Source: an uncultured Lachnospiraceae bacterium
Lineage (GTDB): Bacteria; Bacillota; Clostridia; Lachnospirales; Lachnospiraceae
Direction of reading: 5' to 3'
DNA: 7,126 nt
Assembly (NCBI GenBank): GCA_945492935.1
Contig: CALYVE010000084.1
Location: 1 to 7,126, forward strand
Positions within the stretch are counted from its first letter, which is position 1, and each line of letters begins with the position of its first letter. Positions 1-5,661 of the stretch are shown here, piece after piece. The notes under the pieces were generated by a model that was given only the letters and a program-made list of their open reading frames with translations, did not search any database and had not been told where the DNA came from. Position numbers and translations under genes: made by a program.

Positions 1-123
1 CAGTCAGAAAAACAGCCGGTGGAACAGTCAGAAAAACAGCCGGTGGAACAGTCAGCGAAACAGCCGGTGGAACAGTCAGCAGAACAGCTGACGGAACAAT
101 CGACCGAACAATCAACTGAATAA
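1..123 (+). CDS. C-terminal tail of a repeat-ended protein (5' partial)
   Basis: An open frame enters from the left edge and stops at TAA 121-123, leaving 40 visible residues. They are ten tetrapeptides starting with Gln: QSEK, QPVE, QSEK, QPVE, QSAK, QPVE, QSAE, QLTE, QSTE, QSTE. The first six units alternate so that the higher-order period is eight residues. The tail is hydrophilic and probably disordered; it has no LPXTG motif, membrane segment or recognisable catalytic motif. Reality as coding is supported by strict codon register of the 12-bp units and by synonymous or conservative variation (CAG/CAA, TCA/TCG, ACC/ACT). The gene is convergent with the minus-strand operon. The body of the protein lies outside the window, so its function cannot be named. 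It could be the low-complexity tail of a surface or envelope protein, but that is a guess. Confidence 0.6.
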   Translation, partial: QSEKQPVEQSEKQPVEQSAKQPVEQSAEQLTEQSTEQSTE

Positions 124-348
124 TCAGCCGAATAATCAGCCGAATAACCAGCCGAATAATCAGCCGAATAATCGGTCAAATAATCAGCCGAATAATCGGT
201 CAAATAATCGGTCAAATAATCGGTCAAATAATCGGTCAAATAATCAGCCGAATAATCAACTGAATAATCAGCCGAATAATCAGCCGAATAATCAGCCGAA
301 TAATCGGTCAAATAATCAACTGAATAATCGGTCAAATAATCGGTCAAA
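1..348. repeat. Array of 29 tandem 12-bp units, 19 of them headed by TAA
   Basis: Twenty-nine contiguous 12-bp units run without a phase break. Units 1-10 (1-120) start with CAG or CAA and code for the tail of the + strand gene. Units 11-29 (121-348) start with TAA and come in three main forms: TAATCAGCCGAA (form A, with one TAACCAGCCGAA variant at 145-156), TAATCGGTCAAA (form B) and TAATCAACTGAA (form C). The order is A A A' A B A B B B B A C A A A B C B B. Form C equals the last coding unit (CAATCAACTGAA, 109-120) with a single C-to-T change, which ties the two parts of the array together. The array accounts for most of the 308-bp stretch without a gene between 124 and 431. There are no unique spacers, so it is not a CRISPR array. 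Confidence 0.95.
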
Positions 349-390
349 TAGACAAGGCACCGCAGCCGCGGTGCCTTGTCTATTCTTTAT
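349..390. terminator. Strong hairpin terminator between convergent genes
   Basis: Bases 349-363 pair perfectly with 368-382 around the loop AGCC (364-367), giving a 15-bp stem with a GC-rich upper half. On the + strand the stem is followed by TTCTTTAT, a moderate T-rich tract, so it should end the repeat-tailed gene's transcript. On the minus strand it is followed only by TTTG, a weaker tract, yet it is the only strong hairpin seen downstream of the four-gene unit, whose last stop is at 432. A bidirectional role is therefore likely but better supported for the + direction. The segment 383-431 holds nothing else beyond a weak imperfect hairpin (CAATA/TATTG). Confidence 0.85.
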
Positions 391-431
391 GCACGTTCTC
401 AATAACTCTATATTGACGTTATGACTAAACC

Positions 432-1502
432 TTATGAAATAGCCTTTCTTGTGTAATAACCGCTGCGAAGCCGTTTTCCGACTTTTGCTGCATTTGCCTG
501 CATGGTAGCATACTCCTCATAAGAAAGCTTGGAAATGGCATCCTTTGCATCGTAAATGGAATCAACAACAATGCCACACCCGTTCTCCTGAATAAATTCT
601 GCAAGTGCTGCCTCCTTCCAAATTAATACAGGAATGTCAGAGGCGAGATAAAGTGATGTCTTATGCGGATTATTGATACGCAGATATTCTCCAAAAATAC
701 CACTGCAGGTTTCGGATGTCTCCCCATCCCATACGACACCAAAGCTGCCGACGAGTGCAAACGGAAGCTCCTCCGGCAAAAAAGAACCGAAGTACTTTTC
801 ATTCGGCTTATCAACACCCTCGTAGCCGATACCAAACAAATTAAAATCGATATTGTTCGGTAAATCATAGACATATTTTGCTTTCTTTGGTCTTAAATTT
901 CCGGCAATAATAAGCGGTTTTCCAAGACAAATCCGATCATGCATATCGCCGCTTCGCTGCTCAAAGTCATCTATCAGATAGTCAAAGATTTCAAGATTAA
1001 TAATCTTATCCTTATCGATTACGTTGTCCGCCAAATAATCCGTCATTCTCTGATTATGCGAAATAACCTTTGTCGCAACCTTTAAAATATTGGACTCCTC
1101 AAGTTTAATTCGCATACGCTTTGAAAAGCCGGAATTTTTATTCTGAGAGTTACGCAAAAGCTCCAAATCATGGATAATCAAAATAACCTCTACGCCACTC
1201 TTATTTAATTTGTTGAAAACCTTATGCAAAAACAAGGAATGTTCAAGTACAGGGAACTGGACATATAGCTGATCCCCACTTTTTAAATCTCCGACAATCT
1301 TCTTCCATGTCTTATACACCGTACGATGATTCTTTAATTTGGCAAGCTTTGAGCTTGTATCGTTTTTTTCCATAAGAACCGGCATATCAAGTCGCTTAAT
1401 TCCGACATCCTCAAAAATCGATTCCAAATCATTGCGCGCCTTTACTCCGGCTGTCTTTTGTCTTTCAACATCAATCTGTGTTTCTTTAATATAATATTTC
1501 AT
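432..1502 (-). CDS. Gtf3/galactofuranosyltransferase-like glycosyltransferase
   Basis: The product has 356 residues, no signal peptide and no membrane segment, so it should act at the cytoplasmic side of the membrane on a lipid-linked or protein acceptor. It resembles the GT-B group annotated as beta-1,6-galactofuranosyltransferase or Gtf3-type glucosyltransferase. Visible signs are IIHDLE at about 109-114 closing the N-terminal Rossmann half, AGNL at 200-203 starting the C-terminal half, GSFGVVWDG at 252-260, NNPHKTSLYLA at 277-287 and PVLIWKEAALAEFI at 291-304, the usual nucleotide-sugar pocket of this group. The ATG start is preceded by GGAGG (1510-1514) with 7 nt spacing. It is the last gene of the unit, 72 bp after the CDP-glycerol-type gene and about 50 bp before the hairpin. 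Donor sugar (Galf, Glc or other) cannot be told from sequence alone. Confidence 0.85.
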   Translation of the reverse strand: MKYYIKETQIDVERQKTAGVKARNDLESIFEDVGIKRLDMPVLMEKNDTSSKLAKLKNHRTVYKTWKKIVGDLKSGDQLYVQFPVLEHSLFLHKVFNKLNKSGVEVILIIHDLELLRNSQNKNSGFSKRMRIKLEESNILKVATKVISHNQRMTDYLADNVIDKDKIINLEIFDYLIDDFEQRSGDMHDRICLGKPLIIAGNLRPKKAKYVYDLPNNIDFNLFGIGYEGVDKPNEKYFGSFLPEELPFALVGSFGVVWDGETSETCSGIFGEYLRINNPHKTSLYLASDIPVLIWKEAALAEFIQENGCGIVVDSIYDAKDAISKLSYEEYATMQANAAKVGKRLRSGYYTRKAIS

Positions 1503-1574
1503 TCATAGCCCTCCGGCAGGATGTATCGTTCATCATGACCTGCTTTTTTCTCTCATGTTACGCACACAAAAAAG

Positions 1575-2735
1575 TTATGATAAATGTTCTTTCATAATCT
1601 TGCATATTTGTTCTGCGGAATTATGCGGAACAACATGCTGTACCTCCTTCATAAAATCACGAAGGCCGGCAACATAAGCTTCCTCATCAAACGAAAGCAC
1701 GTTATCGACAAGACGCTCGGTGCTTTCCGCAAACGGAAACGGTGTATTCTCAAGCGAAAGATAGACGCCACGCTCCTCCTCATAATTCTTGCGGTCCGGC
1801 GCAAACAAAAAGCCCGGTTTTTCCATGTATGCATAATCAAAAATGCCGCTCGAATAATCCGTTATAAATAAATCGGACGCCATTGTAAGCTCCTGCATAC
1901 CGGGATAGTCACTTCCGTTTATGATTTTATCCGTATAATCAATTGCATGTTCCGCCATCTTTATATCAAGCGGATGAAGTCGCACAATTATAACCCATGG
2001 AGTTCCTGTTTTTTCTTCGAGTGCTGCCACGAGTTTTTCGTAATCAAGCTTTTTGAAGTTTGGTCCGCCCTCCGGATGGGTTTCACAAAAGGTCGGTGCA
2101 TAAAGTGCGAGCTTTACGTCCTTAGCAATTCCGAAGTAGGAACGAACCTCTGAGAAAACGGATGGATTCACATGATAGAAAACTTCTTCCTTCGGATATC
2201 CGCACAGAAGAATTTCGCCGTCATATCCCCAGAAAGCCCGGCGATAAATATCACTTAACCACTCTGAATTGGAAATCAGCAAATCTACAAGCTTTGTATT
2301 ATGCTTGCTTGCTGCAATGCTGATTTTATCCATCTTATCCTCGACATCCTTCTCTATCTTCTTGAAGCCTAATCCGCCATGCCACGTCTCAATATAAAAC
2401 TGTTTTTTACGCTTCGGACACCAGAGCGGCTTCAAATGACTGTCTACCCAGACCTTTGACGTAAGCAATGACGTAATCATTCGAAAGCTACCCCACCGGA
2501 CAATCGTCACATAATCGGGTGCCTCTATATGATACCCTGCTTTTTCAAACCATATTAACTCATAATCAGGATACATTTCATGAAACTTCTCTGAAATATA
2601 TTTCGGATTATCGCCATATCGCTTGCCCGAAAAATTAGAGAACACAACCCGTTTTTTTAGCGGCATAAAAAATGCCAAAACGTACAATATTTTCTCTGCG
2701 ATTTTGTAGATTACAATCTTGATATTATCCTTCAA
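1575..2735 (-). CDS. CDP-glycerol:glycerophosphotransferase (TagB/TagF-like)
   Basis: The 386-residue product matches the Glyphos_transf family (PF04464), which moves polyol phosphate from CDP-glycerol or CDP-ribitol to a teichoic-acid-like acceptor at the inner membrane face. Seen in order: a short hydrophobic, basic N-terminus suited to peripheral membrane binding (about 5-30), FSNFSGKRYGDNP at 32-44, ETWHGGLGFKKI at 116-127 with the expected catalytic His119, YAPTF at 222-226, VRLHP at 251-255 with Arg252 and His254, and LFITDYSSGIFDYA at 289-302. All core catalytic motifs are intact. The length fits single-domain TagB-type or short TagF-type enzymes, so whether it primes or polymerises is open. 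The start is TTG, chosen because GGAGG lies upstream (2746-2750) and the LicD gene ends only 24 bp before. It could also use another CDP-polyol. Confidence 0.9.
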   Translation of the reverse strand: MKDNIKIVIYKIAEKILYVLAFFMPLKKRVVFSNFSGKRYGDNPKYISEKFHEMYPDYELIWFEKAGYHIEAPDYVTIVRWGSFRMITSLLTSKVWVDSHLKPLWCPKRKKQFYIETWHGGLGFKKIEKDVEDKMDKISIAASKHNTKLVDLLISNSEWLSDIYRRAFWGYDGEILLCGYPKEEVFYHVNPSVFSEVRSYFGIAKDVKLALYAPTFCETHPEGGPNFKKLDYEKLVAALEEKTGTPWVIIVRLHPLDIKMAEHAIDYTDKIINGSDYPGMQELTMASDLFITDYSSGIFDYAYMEKPGFLFAPDRKNYEEERGVYLSLENTPFPFAESTERLVDNVLSFDEEAYVAGLRDFMKEVQHVVPHNSAEQICKIMKEHLS

Positions 2736-2745
2736 CGCAATCTTT

Positions 2746-2750
2746 CCTCC
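2746..2750 (-). promoter_or_regulatory. Ribosome binding site deciding the TTG start at 2735
   Basis: GGAGG on the minus strand sits 10 nt before TTG 2735-2733. No ATG occurs in frame until residue 24, which is inside the conserved N-terminal region, so TTG is the best start. The 10-nt spacing is long and the start is weak, suggesting modest translation compared with the neighbours. Confidence 0.65.
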
Positions 2751-2759
2751 AAAGACGAA

Positions 2760-3674
2760 TTAATCAATCTTAAGCTCCATAACCGGATGATGTTCATGTG
2801 AACCCTCGGGTGGCACCTCCATATAGTTATCTCCATATAATTTGCGAAGATAACCGTCATAATTCTTTGGAACACGAACATCGAGATCACGAAACTTCAC
2901 AACCGTCGAATCACAAAGATCGCTGCGTAGTCCGAGTTCCCCGAAGAAATGCTTCCGTCCCGTCGGGAACGTTACGTATTTTGAGTTGTGGTTTTTGCAC
3001 ATCTGATAACGGCGATCCGTAAATCGTGCAAGCTTATCAAGATTCCACCACTTAAAAAATCTGCCGCGCTTTGCCTTTTTTTGGAAGGCATTTCTTGTTG
3101 CTTCATTTGTAAGGTATGGTTCCAGATAAGGCATATCACTATACGTCTTGCGACAAGTCAGAATATAACCGAACGCAAGACTTATTATTCCCTGAAGCTT
3201 CCGTCCGAGCGCGTTATTAAACGTATTTTCCGCCACAAAAATATCCATTGTTATTCCACAATATTCATCCTTCTTTGAAAGTTCGTTAAACGATTTGCAA
3301 ATTGTTCCGCGCTTCTTCATCTGCATACAGCTAAGTCCGTGACCATGACCAAATTCCGGTCCGCAAAGAATGTATTTATCGCCAAGCTCTTTCTTAAATA
3401 CCTTCCGAAATTCCATGTAGCTTTTGCGCGACATATTGATATCTATATCATCATCCCACGGAATGAATCCGCCATGTCTGATTGCACCAAGAACTGAACC
3501 GCCACCGAGTGTATAATTAATATGGTACTTATCGACAACTGCAACAAAATCACGCAGCATATCCATCAAAATATCCTGCAAACGCGCAAGCGTTTCATCA
3601 TCAATTTTTACGAGCTTATCATTGCCCTCAAATCCCATTTTGAAGGCTGTTCTTGTGTCCTGCTTTTTCTTCAC
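2760..3674 (-). CDS. LicD-family phospho-head-group transferase
   Basis: The 304-residue soluble protein belongs to the LicD family (PF04991) in the nucleotidyltransferase fold. These enzymes transfer phosphocholine or a similar phospho-amine from a CDP carrier to sugars of teichoic acids and surface glycans. The hallmark run covers about 57-79: GGGSVLGAIRHGG, then IPWDDDIDI, with Asp74-76 and Asp78 as likely metal and nucleotide ligands. GITMDIFVAEN near 120-130 is the second typical block, and the end carries the usual YGDNYMEVPPE and HHP motifs. The start is GTG, with GAGG (3683-3686) 8 nt upstream; the next Met, at residue 13, has no ribosome binding site. It follows the LicC-like fusion gene by 37 bp, which strongly suggests that the fusion makes its CDP-linked donor. 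Whether the head group is choline, ethanolamine or another amine is not shown by the sequence. Confidence 0.93.
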   Translation of the reverse strand: MKKKQDTRTAFKMGFEGNDKLVKIDDETLARLQDILMDMLRDFVAVVDKYHINYTLGGGSVLGAIRHGGFIPWDDDIDINMSRKSYMEFRKVFKKELGDKYILCGPEFGHGHGLSCMQMKKRGTICKSFNELSKKDEYCGITMDIFVAENTFNNALGRKLQGIISLAFGYILTCRKTYSDMPYLEPYLTNEATRNAFQKKAKRGRFFKWWNLDKLARFTDRRYQMCKNHNSKYVTFPTGRKHFFGELGLRSDLCDSTVVKFRDLDVRVPKNYDGYLRKLYGDNYMEVPPEGSHEHHPVMELKID

Positions 3675-3711
3675 AACTTAAACCTCAAATTCTACTCAAA
3701 TTCTTTATATC

Positions 3712-5526
3712 TTATTGCAAAATTGTCTTCATGGCAGCAACAAGTCGCTCATTATCTTCCTTTGTTCGAACTGCCAGACGAATGTAATTTCTGCCATCAA
3801 AGCCCTTCTTTGTAGACAAATCTTTGATGAAAATATCATACTGATTAAGCAGCTTCTCTGTAAGCTCTGTGGAAGAAACATTGCCGACAACCTCACAGAG
3901 TACGTAATTTGCCTGCGAAGGAATCACGCGAAGATGATTGATTTTGCGAAGGTCCGCTACATACGCGCGGCGTACCTCGTAAAACTTCTCAAGTGCACTT
4001 GCATAATCCTTGTTGTATTTCTCCTGAATCTCAACGAAAAATTCACCATACGAGTTAATATTCCAAATCGCAATTTCCTTCTTGACTGCCGAAATCAGTT
4101 CTTCATTTGCACTAGCCACAACGCCGAGACGAACACCCGGCACACCGTAGGATTTTGAAATACTCTTCACAACAACAAGCTTTGGATATTCCTCCAGAAC
4201 TGCTGCCTTTAGTAAGGATGTATCTGTCTCTGCATCTGCAAAATCGACAAACGACTCATCGACAATCAGTGTAATATGCTTATCTTCGGCCCATTTTGCA
4301 AGGCGAAGCACATCCTTTTTCATGATATAATTACCGGATGGATTATCCGGGTTAATCAATGTAAGAATCGAAATATCCTTATCCTCATAGAAATTCATGA
4401 GATCCTCTGCTGTATAAGAGAAGTCATCATTCTTTACAAAATACGGAACAACCTCCTCTTCCGGCTTGCGGTTTGGATATTCCTGGAAGGTCGGAAATGC
4501 GATTCCAAGCTTGCCCGGAAGCACGGTAGCAAGCGCCTTGATCAATTCTGCGGCACCATTTCCGACAGCCATCTGTGAAACCTTCAATCCCCAGTTCTTT
4601 GCAGCCGTCAATGCGTTAATTCGCTGTCCGCTCGGATACTGTGTAAGAAGCTCCGTAAAATTCGACTGCATCTCATTTACAAGCTTTTTGCATGGGTAAA
4701 ACGGATTTACAAGGTAGCAGAAATCAAGTAACTTCGGATATCTCCAATAACCGCCGAAAGCCTTCTGCATCTTTGTAAGACGCTCCATTCCTTCTGCAAA
4801 AATCGTTTCTGCAATCTCGAGATCCTGTTCATCATCAATCTCATACCACTTCTCTGAACCTAAACACTCTGCCTTGATTTCTGGCTTATCAAGGTATGTA
4901 ATTACTTTAAGAACCTGCTCATAGTACTCATTTGTACCAAGTGCCTTACAGTATGCCTCCAAAAACGGAACATAATGTGACACAGAGAAATTCTTACTGA
5001 ACTTATACAAATTGACTGTCTTATAGTAGTTTGAAATGTCATTAAAATCAAAATCCTTCTTGCCGAGAAAGCTCTTAATATTGTTCTCTTCATCCAGAGT
5101 AACAACCGTACCATCCATCCAGCTCTCAAATGCTGCGACAAGTGCAAGACTCGGATATGGATTATCGACAAGACGATGCAAAACGGCATCCTCAAAAACA
5201 ACATCAGACTCTAATAAAAGTGTATCGTCCTGAAGCAGATAATCCTTTGCCAAATACAAAGAATATATATTATTCGTCTTGTCATAGATTGCGTTGTCTA
5301 CATACTCAATCGGTGTCTGAAGTCCGAGAGAGTTTGCGTATTCAATGAGCTTGTCGCCCTTATATCCAACAACGATTACAATCTTATTTAGGTTTAACTT
5401 GTCAAGGCTTTTCAGTGTTCGCTCTGCCATTGTCACACCATTAACCTTAACCATACATTTTGTTGAATCATTTGTAAGCGCCTTTAAACGCTTTCCCATA
5501 CCTGCCGCTAAAATAATCGCCTGCAT
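3712..5526 (-). CDS. LicC-like nucleotidyltransferase fused to CobD/HisC-like PLP enzyme
   Basis: This 604-residue, two-domain cytoplasmic protein joins donor activation to PLP chemistry. Residues 1 to about 245 are a LicC-type nucleotidyltransferase: IILAAGMGKRL at 4-14 (nucleotide loop), VGYKGD at 53-58, NNIYSLYLAKDYL at 85-97, LLESDVVF at 104-111 with Asp108 as likely metal ligand, and EIDDEQDLEIA at 229-239. Residues about 255-604 are a fold-type I PLP enzyme: FGGYWRYPKLLDF at 257-269, GNGAAELI at 322-329, NPDNPSGN at 392-399, DES at 423-425, and SISKSYGVPGVRLG at 455-468 with Lys458 as the PLP-binding lysine. The end, RLAVR at 583-587 followed by KEDNERL, looks more like threonine-phosphate decarboxylase (CobD) than histidinol-phosphate aminotransferase. 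Both active sites look intact. The ATG was chosen because AGGAGG lies 5 nt upstream. It is the first gene after a strong promoter and lies just before licD. The actual amine made is inferred only; ordinary transamination remains possible. Confidence 0.9.
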   Translation of the reverse strand: MQAIILAAGMGKRLKALTNDSTKCMVKVNGVTMAERTLKSLDKLNLNKIVIVVGYKGDKLIEYANSLGLQTPIEYVDNAIYDKTNNIYSLYLAKDYLLQDDTLLLESDVVFEDAVLHRLVDNPYPSLALVAAFESWMDGTVVTLDEENNIKSFLGKKDFDFNDISNYYKTVNLYKFSKNFSVSHYVPFLEAYCKALGTNEYYEQVLKVITYLDKPEIKAECLGSEKWYEIDDEQDLEIAETIFAEGMERLTKMQKAFGGYWRYPKLLDFCYLVNPFYPCKKLVNEMQSNFTELLTQYPSGQRINALTAAKNWGLKVSQMAVGNGAAELIKALATVLPGKLGIAFPTFQEYPNRKPEEEVVPYFVKNDDFSYTAEDLMNFYEDKDISILTLINPDNPSGNYIMKKDVLRLAKWAEDKHITLIVDESFVDFADAETDTSLLKAAVLEEYPKLVVVKSISKSYGVPGVRLGVVASANEELISAVKKEIAIWNINSYGEFFVEIQEKYNKDYASALEKFYEVRRAYVADLRKINHLRVIPSQANYVLCEVVGNVSSTELTEKLLNQYDIFIKDLSTKKGFDGRNYIRLAVRTKEDNERLVAAMKTILQ

Positions 5527-5531
5527 TTTGT

Positions 5532-5537
5532 CCTCCT
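5532..5537 (-). promoter_or_regulatory. Ribosome binding site fixing the ATG at 5526
   Basis: AGGAGG lies 5 nt before ATG 5526-5524. A longer reading from TTG 5553 would add nine residues (starting MFLDKQEDK) but would place the ribosome binding site inside the coding sequence, and the LicC-type domain normally begins right at the short MxAIILAAG stretch. The shorter start is clearly better. Confidence 0.85.
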
Positions 5538-5576
5538 GTTTATCTAAAAACAATGTTATCTGTCAATATCCCATAT

Positions 5577-5605
5577 ATTATAGTTTTTTTTCGCATTCTT
5601 GGCAA
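5577..5605 (-). promoter_or_regulatory. Sigma-A promoter of the four-gene unit
   Basis: On the minus strand, TTGCCA (5605-5600, five of six matches to TTGACA) and TATAAT (5582-5577, a perfect match) are separated by exactly 17 bp. The spacer contains eight consecutive A residues. Transcription should begin near 5570, giving a leader of roughly 45 nt that ends in the AGGAGG site of the fusion gene. No terminator is visible after the upstream sulfatase gene (stop at 5662), so read-through from upstream could add to this promoter. Confidence 0.8.
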
Positions 5606-5618
5606 CCCGGAGCGAAAA
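5588..5618. repeat. Inverted repeat around the -35 box, possible operator
   Basis: GCGAAAA (5612-5618) and TTTTCGC (5588-5594) are 7-bp inverted arms separated by 17 bp, with the -35 hexamer (5600-5605) in the interval and one arm inside the promoter spacer. The arm centres are 24 bp apart, so a dimeric regulator could bracket the -35 region. One arm lies partly in an A/T run, so chance is a real alternative. Confidence 0.3.
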
Positions 5619-5661
5619 CATTCCGTCTGTCCCGATACGCCACATCGCCTTTGTCCAATCG

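Noticed and set aside
1..348. CRISPR array
   Set aside because: The units are directly adjacent 12-bp repeats with no unique spacers, and the first part is in codon register with a + strand gene.
1503..1574. Short leader-type reading frames before the glycosyltransferase gene
   Set aside because: The ATG-started frames are 7-16 codons, without a good ribosome binding site of their own, and the longer one runs into the real start out of frame.
3715..4158. 147-residue + strand reading frame
   Set aside because: It is antisense to the conserved PLP domain, which carries intact motifs; its composition is typical of a shadow frame.
5527..5553. TTG at 5553 as start of the fusion gene
   Set aside because: It would put the strong AGGAGG site inside the gene and add nine residues ahead of the usual LicC N-terminus.
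5600..5661. Intrinsic terminator after the sulfatase-fold gene
   Set aside because: No stable stem followed by a T run is visible on the minus strand; the nearest inverted repeat is followed by A residues and overlaps the promoter.
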